A stretch of DNA of 15,290 bases, taken from assembly GCA_002420235.1 (NCBI GenBank), contig DIHQ01000140.1, forward strand, positions 618 to 15,907. The letters run 5' to 3'. Under the pieces are notes generated by a model that did no database searches, was not told where the DNA came from, and saw only the letters and a program-made list of their open reading frames with translations. The position numbers were made by a program, and so were the translations under genes. The first letter of the stretch is position 1; each line of letters starts with the position of its first letter. Shown piece by piece: positions 1 to 7,103 of this stretch. Source of the DNA: Flavobacteriales bacterium UBA5692 (GTDB lineage Bacteria; Bacteroidota; Bacteroidia; Flavobacteriales_D; Sanyastnellaceae).

Positions 1-371
1 TAGTAGACACAAAATACGAGTTTGGGTTACGTGATAACCAGTTGTTTTTAATTGATGAGATTCACACGCCAGATAGTTCGAGGTACTTCATTGCCGATGG
101 TTACGAAGAACGCCAAAACCGGGGAGAGCAACAAAAACAACTCAGCAAAGAGTTCGTCCGCGAATGGCTAATGGCCAATGGTTTTATGGGACTTAAGGGC
201 CAAGTCGTTCCCGAGATGCCAGAAACATTTATCCAAGAAGTAACCGACCGGTATATCGGACTCTACGAACAAATTACTGGGCAGACATTTGAGCGTCAGA
301 ATTCGAAGAGCTTAGAATTCGATATTGAGAATGCAGTTAATTCTTGGATCGAAGTACATTTAAATGAGTAG
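1..371 (+). CDS. purC: Phosphoribosylaminoimidazole-succinocarboxamide synthase, 3' fragment
   Basis: This is the C-terminal 122 residues or so of SAICAR synthase, which joins aspartate to CAIR using ATP in cytosolic purine synthesis. The reading frame is open from the first bases (codons run from base 3), so the gene is cut by the window edge rather than starting at the TTG near base 42. The recognisable block is LIDEIHTPDSSRYF followed by GYEERQ and KQLSKEFVREWL, then QVVPEMPE and a YIGLYEQITG tail, all typical of PurC. The last 8 bases overlap the start of the next gene, which suggests co-transcription with the tRNA-modification gene. Nothing looks broken in the part that is visible. Confidence in the family is high; the length and start cannot be judged here. 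Confidence 0.93.
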   Translation, partial: VDTKYEFGLRDNQLFLIDEIHTPDSSRYFIADGYEERQNRGEQQKQLSKEFVREWLMANGFMGLKGQVVPEMPETFIQEVTDRYIGLYEQITGQTFERQNSKSLEFDIENAVNSWIEVHLNE

Positions 372-960
372 AAAACGTCCTATTTGGTATGAAGATGCCC
401 TGATGGCAGTGCGAACTTTGCGTGACGGTGGCGTAATTTTGCATCCCTCCGACACCGTTTGGGGTCTCGCTGCTGACGCCACATCTGCTCAAGGTGTAAA
501 ACATATCTTTGAAATTAAGCAGCGACCCTTCACCGAAACCTTACTGATGCTTGTAGATTCGAGCCAAGTACTGGAGCAACTTCTTCCCAACCTACCAAAT
601 TCCGCTTGGGAACTTTTAGAAGTGAGTGACAGGCCTGTAACGCTGGTCGGAACACTTGGCAATAAGGACCAGCATACATTCGCATCAGGCATGGTGAGGG
701 AAAATGCTTCCATTGCAGTACGTTTGGTTTCGGACCCGTATTTAAGCTTTTTAATTCAAGGAATTGGTGCCCCACTAGCCTCAACGAGTGCAAATGTCGC
801 CGGGAAACCCACCCCTATGACATTCATCGATATCGACAAGCAAATAAAATCACTCGTAGACTTTAAAGCCAACTACCGCCGAGAAGAATTAAATTCAAAT
901 CAATCCTCGTTGCTCGTTCAATTCGATGATGCCGGTTGCATTAGTATTCTGAGGAGCTAA
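364..960 (+). CDS. tsaC: L-threonylcarbamoyladenylate synthase (TsaC/YrdC/Sua5 family)
   Basis: The predicted 198-residue protein makes threonylcarbamoyl-AMP from threonine, bicarbonate and ATP, the first step of the t6A37 modification of ANN-decoding tRNAs. Visible signatures are HPSDTVWGLA (27-36, usually YPTxTVYGLG), the KxRP motif KQRP at 52-55, and ASTSANVAGKP at 139-149 containing the conserved S-x-S-A-N. The length fits the short single-domain TsaC form; the extra C-terminal Sua5 domain is absent. The ATG lies inside the end of purC with an 8-base overlap, and no Shine-Dalgarno sequence is evident, as usual for Bacteroidota. The gene next downstream, cca, also acts on tRNA. The symbol is assigned by family; some Bacteroidota annotations use yrdC or sua5. 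Confidence 0.9.
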   Translation: MSRKRPIWYEDALMAVRTLRDGGVILHPSDTVWGLAADATSAQGVKHIFEIKQRPFTETLLMLVDSSQVLEQLLPNLPNSAWELLEVSDRPVTLVGTLGNKDQHTFASGMVRENASIAVRLVSDPYLSFLIQGIGAPLASTSANVAGKPTPMTFIDIDKQIKSLVDFKANYRREELNSNQSSLLVQFDDAGCISILRS

Positions 961-972
961 AGGCTATCCACG

Positions 973-980
973 TACCTTTG
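973..980 (+). promoter_or_regulatory. Possible -7 promoter box TACCTTTG before cca
   Basis: The octamer TACCTTTG exactly fits the Bacteroidota -7 consensus TAnnTTTG and sits in the only gap (25 bases) between the TsaC-like gene and cca. It ends 5 bases before the ATG at 986, so transcription would begin at or next to that ATG. No TTG was found at the expected -33 spacing, which weakens the call. If the box is real, the cca start could instead be the ATG at 1001, with a 15-base leader. Confidence 0.3.
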
Positions 981-985
981 ATACC

Positions 986-2410
986 ATGCCCGCAGAAGCC
1001 ATGAACTACTCGGCCCACCTGAATCATCCGCTGTTCAAGACTATTGGCAAAATTGCGGACGAAGAAGGCAAGTCCGCATACGCCATTGGAGGGTTCGTAA
1101 GGGATCTTTTGCTCCAACGTCGTTGCAAGGATATCGATATTGTTGTTGAAGGTAGCGGCATCGAATTGGCCGAAAAGGCGTCATTCGCGCTGAATGCTGG
1201 TAAGGTGACCACATTTAAGAATTTTGGAACAGCAATGTTCCGATACCGCGATTGGGAAGTGGAATTTGTAGGTGCTCGTAAGGAATCCTACGAACGTGGC
1301 AGCCGTAAACCCATAATCGAAGACGGGACAATCGAGGACGATCAAAATCGGCGGGATTTCACAATCAATGCCCTAGCCATCAGCCTGAATGAGACAACAT
1401 TTGGTGATCTTGTCGATCCTTTCAATGGAATACGGGATCTAGAGAACCAATGCATAAAAACACCACTTAATCCTGACATCACGTTTAGCGATGACCCTTT
1501 ACGTATGTTACGAGCAATACGATTTGCTACTCAGTTGCACTTCAAAATCACCGATTCAAATTTGGCGTCGATTCAACGTAATGCCCATCGGATGAAAATA
1601 ATAAGCCAGGAACGGATCCATACTGAACTGCATAAAATCATCCTGAGCCCTCGCCCGTCCAGTGGATTCAAGTTACTTGATAAGTGCGGATTACTTGGAA
1701 TTACCTTCCCTGAAATGGAGAAACTGAAAGGGGTAGAATGGCGTGATGGAGTTGGGCATAAAGATAACTTCTATCACACCCTTGAGGTTTTAGATAACGT
1801 CGCCAAAGTGTCCGACGACCTGTGGCTTCGTTGGGCCGCGATCCTTCATGATATTGCAAAACCTGCAACAAAGCGGTTTCAAAAAAATCATGGCTGGACT
1901 TTCCATGGACATGAAGAGAAGGGAGCCCGTATGGTGCCTAAAATCTTTAAGCGCATGAAACTGCCTTTGGACCATAAAATGAAATTCGTTCAAAAATTGG
2001 TCTTATTGCACCTAAGGCCCATCGCATTGACAAAGAATCAAATTACGGACAGCGCTGTCCGCCGATTATTGTTTGATGCTGGCAATGACATTGACGCTCT
2101 GATGATCTTATGCCGAGCTGATATCACATCCAAGAATGAAGCACGAGTAAAACGCTATCTAGCCAACTACGATTTTGTTGTCCAAAAGCTAAAGGAAGTC
2201 GAGGAAAAGGATCACCTTCGAAACTTCCAACCACCCATTTCCGGTCAGGAGATTATGGAAACATTCGGCATACCGCCTAGTAAACCCATTGGAGACCTGA
2301 AAAATGCCATAAAAGAGGCCATCCTAGATGGTGAGATTCCAAATGAGCCAGAACCGGCCAAAGAACTTATGCTTCAGTTAGCAGCTAAAATGGGCCTATC
2401 ACCCAAGTGA
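986..2410 (+). CDS. cca: CCA-adding tRNA nucleotidyltransferase with HD domain
   Basis: A 474-residue class II nucleotidyltransferase of the CCA-adding/poly(A) polymerase family, which builds or repairs the 3' CCA end of tRNAs. The head domain shows GGFVRD (35-40) and the catalytic carboxylates in KDIDIVV (D49, D51), then RRDFTINALA (122-131), which helps select ATP and CTP, and LRMLRAIRF (172-180). A C-terminal HD phosphohydrolase-like part shows NFYHTLEV (His264), LHDIAKP with HD at 288-289, and GHEEKGA near 308. Bacteroidota homologues have the same two-part layout. The start could be 986 or the in-frame ATG at 1001; homologous alignment would begin around HPLFKTIGK, so both are possible. 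The gene converges on glnS with only 18 bases between them and no obvious terminator hairpin. Confidence 0.93.
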   Translation: MPAEAMNYSAHLNHPLFKTIGKIADEEGKSAYAIGGFVRDLLLQRRCKDIDIVVEGSGIELAEKASFALNAGKVTTFKNFGTAMFRYRDWEVEFVGARKESYERGSRKPIIEDGTIEDDQNRRDFTINALAISLNETTFGDLVDPFNGIRDLENQCIKTPLNPDITFSDDPLRMLRAIRFATQLHFKITDSNLASIQRNAHRMKIISQERIHTELHKIILSPRPSSGFKLLDKCGLLGITFPEMEKLKGVEWRDGVGHKDNFYHTLEVLDNVAKVSDDLWLRWAAILHDIAKPATKRFQKNHGWTFHGHEEKGARMVPKIFKRMKLPLDHKMKFVQKLVLLHLRPIALTKNQITDSAVRRLLFDAGNDIDALMILCRADITSKNEARVKRYLANYDFVVQKLKEVEEKDHLRNFQPPISGQEIMETFGIPPSKPIGDLKNAIKEAILDGEIPNEPEPAKELMLQLAAKMGLSPK

Positions 2411-2428
2411 GGTCTTTGTTGCGCACAA

Positions 2429-4108
2429 TTAACCTTTCCAGCCATCCTTTAGGGATACTGACCGATTGAAAACTGGTAATCCCGGCTTACTATGTTTCGG
2501 GTCTAATGTGAAATAACCAAGTCGGGTAAATTGGAAATATGTTCCCTCTGCGGCTTTCGACAGGCAAGGTTCAACCTTGCAGCCCTGTAATATTTTTAGG
2601 CTATTTGGATTTAAGGCGTCCATGAAATCTCCCTTTGCTTCCGGCGCAGCTTCCTTAAACAATCGGTCGTAAAGTCGCACCTCCGCTTCTTTAGCGCTGT
2701 CAGCAGCAACCCAATGCAATGTTCCTTTAGGTTTTACTCCCGATGTGTCCTGACCACTTCGGCTATTTGGAAGGTAATTTACGTGCACCTCGGTAACGTT
2801 ACCTTGCTCGTCTTGAAGGTGATTTACATATTGAACGATGTACGCGAACTTCAAGCGCACTGTTCGCCCTGGGGCTAATCGAAACCACTTCTTATTTACG
2901 TCGACACGAAAATCATCAGCCTCCATCCACAACTCACGTCCAAAGGGAATCTCACGCGTTCCAGCGGCTTCATCTTCCGGATTATTCACTGCCTTCATCA
3001 TTTCCATCTTTTCCTCAGGGTAGTTAAGAACTACCAATCGAATTGGATTCAAAACAGCCATCACTCGTAAAGCACGACGATTCAAGTCATCGCGCAGGGA
3101 CCACTCCAACAAGCTCACATCAATGGTATTGTTACGTTTGGCAACGCCTATCAGGTTTGAAAAAACACGAATACTCTCGGCAGAATATCCCCGCCTTCGC
3201 AATCCAGAAATAGTCGGCATGCGGGGATCATCCCAATCATCTACTACCCCCTCTTCAACAAGACGGAGGAGCTTACGCTTTGACATTATTGTGTAATTCA
3301 AATTCAGCCGAGCAAATTCAGTCTGTTCACTTGGATAAATATCCAATGCACGAATGAACCAATTATATAGAGGTCGATGATTTTCAAATTCCAACGAGCA
3401 CAAACTGTGCGTTATCCTTTCGATGGAGTCTGATTGTCCATGCGCAAAATCATACATTGGATAAATTACCCAGTCTTCACCTGTTCGGTGATGATTAACA
3501 AACTTCACCCGGTAAATTACCGGATCGCGCATGAGCATGTTAACATGACCCATATCAATCTTTGCGCGCAAAACCCGTTCACCTTCTTTGCAGCGACCTG
3601 CCTTCATTTCACCAAACAGCTTTTGGTTTTCTTCAGCCGACCGAGTTCGATATGCACTGTTCACACCAGGAGTCCCTGGAGCGCCTTTTTGAGCCGCAAT
3701 TTGCTCTGCTGTTTGGTCGTCAACGTACGCTAGACCTTTTGAAATCAACTTACAAGCGTAGTTGTAGAGCTGTTCAAAGTAGTCGCTTGTATAGAACTCA
3801 TCGCCATCCCAATCAAAACCCAACCACGAAATGTCTTTTTTAATTGCGTTGACATATTCTAGGCTTTCTTTCTCCGGATTTGTATCGTCAAAGCGAAGGT
3901 TTGTTTTTCCACCAAATTGTTTTGCCAATCCAAAGCTCACACAAATGGCCTTCGCGTGACCTATGTGAAGATAACCGTTGGGTTCAGGGGGAAACCGGGT
4001 GTGTACCCTGCCACCATGTTTTCCTGATGAGATATCCGCCTTTATTTTTTGCTCAATGAAGTTCGCCGGGCGCGCATCAGGAACACTTTCGCTTGATGTA
4101 TCTGACAT
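2429..4108 (-). CDS. glnS: Glutaminyl-tRNA synthetase
   Basis: A 559-residue class I aminoacyl-tRNA synthetase charging tRNA-Gln with glutamine, close to the length of the E. coli enzyme (about 554). The ATP-binding HIGH signature is in PEPNGYLHIGHAK (HIGH at 48-51), and the KMSKS loop appears as IMSKRK (274-279). FDDTNPEKE (73-81) and WVIYPMYDFAH (213-223) are typical GlnRS blocks and separate it from GluRS. The C-terminal half is the GlnRS anticodon-binding beta-barrel region. A direct GlnRS route is common in Bacteroidota; whether this organism also has GatCAB cannot be seen here. The gene lies 45 bases downstream of the LytTR regulator on the same strand, so it may share its transcript or use the weak TACATTTA box just before its ATG. 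Confidence 0.96.
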   Translation of the reverse strand: MSDTSSESVPDARPANFIEQKIKADISSGKHGGRVHTRFPPEPNGYLHIGHAKAICVSFGLAKQFGGKTNLRFDDTNPEKESLEYVNAIKKDISWLGFDWDGDEFYTSDYFEQLYNYACKLISKGLAYVDDQTAEQIAAQKGAPGTPGVNSAYRTRSAEENQKLFGEMKAGRCKEGERVLRAKIDMGHVNMLMRDPVIYRVKFVNHHRTGEDWVIYPMYDFAHGQSDSIERITHSLCSLEFENHRPLYNWFIRALDIYPSEQTEFARLNLNYTIMSKRKLLRLVEEGVVDDWDDPRMPTISGLRRRGYSAESIRVFSNLIGVAKRNNTIDVSLLEWSLRDDLNRRALRVMAVLNPIRLVVLNYPEEKMEMMKAVNNPEDEAAGTREIPFGRELWMEADDFRVDVNKKWFRLAPGRTVRLKFAYIVQYVNHLQDEQGNVTEVHVNYLPNSRSGQDTSGVKPKGTLHWVAADSAKEAEVRLYDRLFKEAAPEAKGDFMDALNPNSLKILQGCKVEPCLSKAAEGTYFQFTRLGYFTLDPKHSKPGLPVFNRSVSLKDGWKG

Positions 4109-4112
4109 GATG

Positions 4113-4120
4113 TAAATGTA
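4113..4120 (-). promoter_or_regulatory. Weak -7-like box TACATTTA before glnS
   Basis: On the minus strand TACATTTA matches TAnnTTTG except for the last base and ends 4 bases before the glnS ATG. It lies in the 45-base gap between lytTR and glnS. No TTG is present at the usual -33 distance. It is listed because its placement repeats what is seen before cca, clpS, rpe and coaE; on its own it would not be convincing. Confidence 0.15.
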
Positions 4121-4153
4121 AGAATCAAGCTCATGTTAATTGAAAGCGGAATC

Positions 4154-4855
4154 TTAGAGAAGCCGAACGTTTTTCATTAAATTATCTTTGTAAGTTCTAC
4201 TTACCGGGACGTCTTCTCCAGCCACGTGCACTGTACTCTGATAGATATCGATGTGATTAATGTGGTTGAGATTGACAACGAAGTTTCGACTTACTCGGAC
4301 AAATTCTTCCGATGCTAGAATTAATAATAAATCTTTCAGCGAAGCCTTGACATGATACTGTCTTGACTCAAGTTGAATGGCACTATATTTTCCTTCAACT
4401 TGAATGTATCGGATTTCACTAAGTCGGATTCGGCGAAGTTTGTTGCCAACCTTCGTGTAAAACTGGGGATTGCCGATTCCATTAGACCCAATGTGTTCGA
4501 GCTGTTCAACAAGCGCATTCATCGTCGAAGTTGGGACTTCGATGGCACTCTTACTTTCAACTTTATTGTCTGCACTTTCACCCTCGTCGATGGCTGCTGC
4601 ATTAAAGTCGTTAGCAAGAGAAATCATTGGATTTCGTGCTTCGAGAATGCTTTTCACTCTGGTCCATGAAGACTCTTCATTCAGAGCATCTGGCCAAATG
4701 ACGACTTGAGGGTCTAATTCCATCGCCGTCAACACTGTTTCTTCTGGTGTAGAGGCGTTGCTTACTTCGTAACCCAAGTCCTCTAGTACTTGAGAAACGC
4801 CGTGCCCAGCTTTGGTGCTGGAGGGAGTAACAAACAATATCTTAGTCTTACTCAT
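4154..4855 (-). CDS. LytTR-family DNA-binding regulator with degenerate receiver-like domain
   Basis: A 233-residue transcription regulator. Residues about 130-230 form a LytTR DNA-binding domain: FYTKVGNKLRRIRLSEIRYI, then EGKYSAI, the motif FVRVSRNFVVNLNHI (185-199) and a closing VPVSRTYKD. Residues 1-85 resemble a response-regulator receiver in layout (KILFVT strand, VVIWPDAL strand), but the key residues are missing. The position after the third strand where the phospho-acceptor Asp belongs appears to be Pro55, with an Asp one place later, and there is no acidic pair after the first strand. A charged, low-complexity linker (about 85-110) joins the two parts. No histidine kinase lies nearby. 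The product may therefore respond to something other than phosphorylation. It is divergent from clpS (77 bases to the chosen clpS start) and upstream of glnS. Its target is unknown. Confidence 0.85.
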   Translation of the reverse strand: MSKTKILFVTPSSTKAGHGVSQVLEDLGYEVSNASTPEETVLTAMELDPQVVIWPDALNEESSWTRVKSILEARNPMISLANDFNAAAIDEGESADNKVESKSAIEVPTSTMNALVEQLEHIGSNGIGNPQFYTKVGNKLRRIRLSEIRYIQVEGKYSAIQLESRQYHVKASLKDLLLILASEEFVRVSRNFVVNLNHINHIDIYQSTVHVAGEDVPVSRTYKDNLMKNVRLL

Positions 4856-4918
4856 ATTTATAGAACTCTTTAAATAAATGTTTGTTCTCCAAAAAACAAC
4901 AACCTACACACATTGGTC

Positions 4919-4926
4919 TATTTTTG
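4919..4926 (+). promoter_or_regulatory. Possible -7 promoter box TATTTTTG before clpS
   Basis: TATTTTTG is an exact fit to TAnnTTTG in the region between the divergent lytTR and clpS genes and ends 6 bases before the ATG at 4933. Transcription would start close to that ATG. The expected TTG about 19 bases further upstream is not there. If correct, it argues against the upstream TTG at 4882 as the clpS start and leaves ATG 4933 (leaderless) or GTG 4957 (short leader containing AGGA). Confidence 0.3.
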
Positions 4927-4932
4927 TTGGAA

Positions 4933-5262
4933 ATGCAGTCACAGGAACGAAATAAGGTGACACAGACTTGGGAGGCAATACACGCCAGTACAGTGGAAGA
5001 AGTAGCCCTAGATCCCGTCTTAGAAACTGTAGAAACGGCTGGATACAGTCTTGTGCTCTTCAATGACGAACACAATACTTTCGATCATGTTATTCACATG
5101 CTCGTATCGATTTGCGGACATGATGCAACCCAGGCCGAGCAGTGTGCATTGCATGTACACTTTAAAGGAAAGTGTACTGTTTTAAGTGGCACGTACGACG
5201 AATTAGAACCAAAGTGCACCAAATTATTAGATGCCGATTTGACAGCGGAAATTCAAGCCTGA
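4933..5262 (+). CDS. clpS: ATP-dependent Clp protease adaptor ClpS
   Basis: A 109-residue adaptor that binds proteins with N-degron residues and hands them to the ClpA/ClpC unfoldase for ClpP degradation. The core runs from about residue 38: YSLVLFNDEHNTFDHVIHML, then EQCALHVHFKGKC, and ends with a helix and LTAEIQ. Ligand-pocket residues known from E. coli ClpS map to Asn44, Asp45 and His76; the gatekeeper Met40 of E. coli maps to Phe50, as expected for NTFDHV-type ClpS. The unstructured N-terminal 35 residues correspond to the ClpA-engaging tail. ATG 4933 was chosen over TTG 4882, which would add 17 unlikely residues; GTG 4957 is also possible. The 3' end overlaps the convergent rpe gene by 10 bases. 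An ATE/Bpt-like gene, which could generate ClpS substrates, lies about 3 kb downstream. Confidence 0.93.
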   Translation: MQSQERNKVTQTWEAIHASTVEEVALDPVLETVETAGYSLVLFNDEHNTFDHVIHMLVSICGHDATQAEQCALHVHFKGKCTVLSGTYDELEPKCTKLLDADLTAEIQA

Positions 5263-5921
5263 GATTGCTCGGGAATTCCTTTCATAATTCGAATAGCGTT
5301 GGCTAGTGATGGCGAATTGAAGACCGAAGAACCGGCCACCAAAACATCTGCCCCTGCGTTAACAAGTTTCGACCAATTGTTGATTCCAACGCCACCATCA
5401 ATCTCTATCATCGCAGATGATCCGGCTCGATTAATCATAGCACGTAATTCTCGCACTTTCGAATATGTGTGTTCGATGAATTCCTGACCGCCAAAACCAG
5501 GATTCACAGACATTAAACAGACCAGATCTAATTCTTCAATTACATCATGCAATGACGAAACAGGGGTGTGTGGATTCAACGCTACGCCCGCCTTCATGCC
5601 TTTGGCACGAATAGCTTGGAGGGTCCGGTGCAAATGTGTACATGCCTCCAAATGCACCGTTAAAACATCGGCTTGCAAGGCATGAAAAGCATCGATGTAC
5701 CGGTCCGGATCAACAATCATGAGGTGCACATCCAATGGCTTCTTGGCGTGTTTCGCAATGGACTTGATAACGGGCATTCCAAAGCTGATGTTCGGAACAA
5801 ATACTCCGTCCATTACATCTAGGTGAAACCAGTCAGCCTCGGTGTCATTGACGGCTTCCACTTCCCTTTGCAAATTAGCAAAGTCCGCAGCAAGAATGGA
5901 AGGTGCTATAAGGTGTCCCAT
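5253..5921 (-). CDS. rpe: Ribulose-phosphate 3-epimerase
   Basis: A 222-residue TIM-barrel enzyme interconverting ribulose 5-phosphate and xylulose 5-phosphate in the pentose phosphate pathway. It starts IAPSILAADFANL, with Ser8 in the active site. The metal and catalytic residues are visible as His33 and Asp35 in FHLDVMDG, His66 in DVHLMIVDPD and Asp175 in IEIDGG. The loop MSVNPGFGGQEF (137-148) covers the active site, and VLVAGSSVF (193-201) forms the phosphate-binding end. The start at 5921 gives MGHLIAPS, which matches the family; upstream in-frame starts at 5939 and 6053 would run into the coaE control region and coding sequence. It is divergent from coaE across a short region carrying an inverted repeat and converges on clpS with a 10-base overlap. 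Confidence 0.95.
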   Translation of the reverse strand: MGHLIAPSILAADFANLQREVEAVNDTEADWFHLDVMDGVFVPNISFGMPVIKSIAKHAKKPLDVHLMIVDPDRYIDAFHALQADVLTVHLEACTHLHRTLQAIRAKGMKAGVALNPHTPVSSLHDVIEELDLVCLMSVNPGFGGQEFIEHTYSKVRELRAMINRAGSSAMIEIDGGVGINNWSKLVNAGADVLVAGSSVFNSPSLANAIRIMKGIPEQSQA

Positions 5922-5968
5922 GTTGCAAAGGTTAACCATTGAATGAATTGATAGACCTTTGTTGCATG
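5919..5968. promoter_or_regulatory. Inverted repeat spanning the divergent rpe/coaE starts
   Basis: The arms CATGTTGCAAAGGT (5919-5932) and ACCTTTGTTGCATG (5955-5968) are inverted copies matching at 11 of 14 positions, mismatching only in the central triplet, with a 22-base spacer. Each arm includes the ATG of one of the divergent genes, preceded by ACCTTTG and a 4-base gap. The symmetry may reflect two back-to-back promoters using the same -7-like sequence, or an operator affecting both genes. The core boxes (AACCTTTG and GACCTTTG) each differ from TAnnTTTG at the first base. Confidence 0.4.
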
Positions 5969-6634
5969 GTTGATTTTTCCACACCCGAACCGCACCTTTT
6001 GCCCGTTGTCGGATTGACGGGTGGGATTGGAAGCGGGAAAACAACCGCTGCAAACATTTTCAGCGCCATTGGAATTCCAGTTTACCATGCGGACGAGCGA
6101 GCGAAGTTGCTTTATCAGAAGTATGACTCGTTGCGATCTTGGGTGGTAGGCCGGTTCGGAGGGGAGTGTGGCGTGTACCATAATGGGGTACTCGTTGATA
6201 TTAACCACGCGGCCTTGGCTGCCATCGTTTTTTCCAATGCAAGTGCATTGGTTGAATTGAATGAAGCCGTTCATCCATTGGTACAACGTGACTTTGAGGA
6301 ATGGCGCGCCTTCAAATCCAAGCACTCCGATGCTCCTTTTGTCATGCGAGAGGCTGCCATCTTAATCGAATCCGGAATTCATGAGCAATGCGATTCTGTT
6401 GTGTCAATTCATGCGCCAAAGCATCTGCGCATATCAAGAACCATGGCGCGGATGGATGTCGACATAACAGACGTCCAGAATCGAATGGACCGGCAAATTT
6501 CTGACGAAGAGCGAAAAGAATATGCAGATTTCATTTTGAACAATGCGCAGGACAGTGCAGTAATTAGACAAGTATTGCATGTGTACAACCAGCTCGTTAT
6601 GAATCATGACCCACGAGACCGCAAAACTCCTTAA
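5966..6634 (+). CDS. coaE: Dephospho-CoA kinase
   Basis: A 222-residue P-loop kinase for the last step of coenzyme A synthesis, phosphorylating the 3'-OH of the ribose in dephospho-CoA. The Walker A is GLTGGIGSGKT (16-26), and VYHADERAKLL (39-49) holds the conserved acceptor-site Asp43. VHPLVQRDF and the MREAAILIESG block around the middle are typical of CoaE, as is ISDEERKEYADFILNN near the C-terminus (lid and adenine-binding region). ATG 5966 was preferred to the in-frame TTG at 5939, which would reach into the rpe-side arm of the intergenic repeat; the first residues before the P-loop are poorly conserved, so the start is slightly uncertain. It is the first gene of a tight run of five, with nfeD following 10 bases later. 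Confidence 0.94.
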   Translation: MVDFSTPEPHLLPVVGLTGGIGSGKTTAANIFSAIGIPVYHADERAKLLYQKYDSLRSWVVGRFGGECGVYHNGVLVDINHAALAAIVFSNASALVELNEAVHPLVQRDFEEWRAFKSKHSDAPFVMREAAILIESGIHEQCDSVVSIHAPKHLRISRTMARMDVDITDVQNRMDRQISDEERKEYADFILNNAQDSAVIRQVLHVYNQLVMNHDPRDRKTP

Positions 6635-6644
6635 CTTTCAGGCG

Positions 6645-7103
6645 ATGATTTGGGAATCGTGGCAAATCTGGCTCGCAGTGGGTCTGGGTCTCATAGTTTG
6701 TGAGGTTTTTGTGCCTGGTTTTGTTCTGGCCTGTTTAGGACTTGGTTGCTTTGGAGGAGCCATCGCAGCCCATTTTAAGGCGTCTGTAGAATTACAGTTG
6801 GTAACATCGGCAGTGACCGCACTAATGACTTTTTTCTTCCTCCGTCCCTTCGCCTTGAATATGGGGTTTTTAGGCAATGAACGCATGTCTGGTGTAGACG
6901 CCCTTTTGGGCAGAGAGTGTATCATAACGCAAGCTTTTGATTCGTCTTCAGGCTTGGGCCGCTGCAAGGTCGACGGGGACGATTGGCGTGCAGAGCTCCT
7001 CGAACGGGAAAAAGCTGATCAGGCCACATCAGGCAGAATCGTAGTCATCGATAAAGTAGAGAGCAACACACTTATTGTTTCACTTAAATCTTCTTCCTCA
7101 TGA
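6645..7103 (+). CDS. Short NfeD-like membrane protein
   Basis: A 152-residue member of the short NfeD family, which pairs with SPFH/stomatin proteins in membranes. Hydrophobic segments lie at about 6-28, 30-44 and 50-70, the first containing CEVFVPGFVL, a common NfeD pattern. The C-terminal part (about 85-148) has the features of the NfeD OB-fold: LLGRECIIT, the SGLGRCKVDGDDWRAE stretch and VVIDKVESNTLIV. The ClpP-like serine protease domain of long NfeD proteins is absent. ATG 6645 puts the protein start just before the first membrane segment and leaves a 10-base gap after coaE; ATG 6606 is an alternative that would overlap coaE by 29 bases. The stop overlaps the next gene's start as ATGA, tying it to the SPFH protein. 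Its molecular role is not well defined. Confidence 0.87.
   Translation: MIWESWQIWLAVGLGLIVCEVFVPGFVLACLGLGCFGGAIAAHFKASVELQLVTSAVTALMTFFFLRPFALNMGFLGNERMSGVDALLGRECIITQAFDSSSGLGRCKVDGDDWRAELLEREKADQATSGRIVVIDKVESNTLIVSLKSSSS

Noticed and set aside
42..371. Independent small gene beginning at TTG 42
   Set aside because: The frame is open to the window edge and the upstream codons continue the PurC sequence, so this is the tail of purC.
2046..2061. Perfect 16-base palindrome CGGACAGCGCTGTCCG
   Set aside because: It lies inside cca and encodes the family-typical TDSAVRR stretch. One such palindrome in 15 kb is not far from chance, so I treat it as coding coincidence.
2564..2580. Inverted repeat GCAAGGTT-C-AACCTTGC
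   Set aside because: It is within the coding part of glnS near the C-terminus, has a one-base centre that cannot form a proper RNA loop, and is not followed by a T-run.
4373..4709. Plus-strand open frames of 79 and 98 codons opposite the LytTR gene
   Set aside because: They are antisense to a well-supported gene, have no recognisable domains, and look like shadows of its codon pattern. The same holds for the other long antisense frames over tsaC, glnS, the SPFH gene and the phosphorylase.
5155..5177. Nine-base inverted repeat GTACACTTT / AAAGTGTAC with a 5-base loop
   Set aside because: It is inside clpS and encodes the conserved HVHFKGKC region. A repeat of this size is expected about once by chance in a window this long; no T-run follows.
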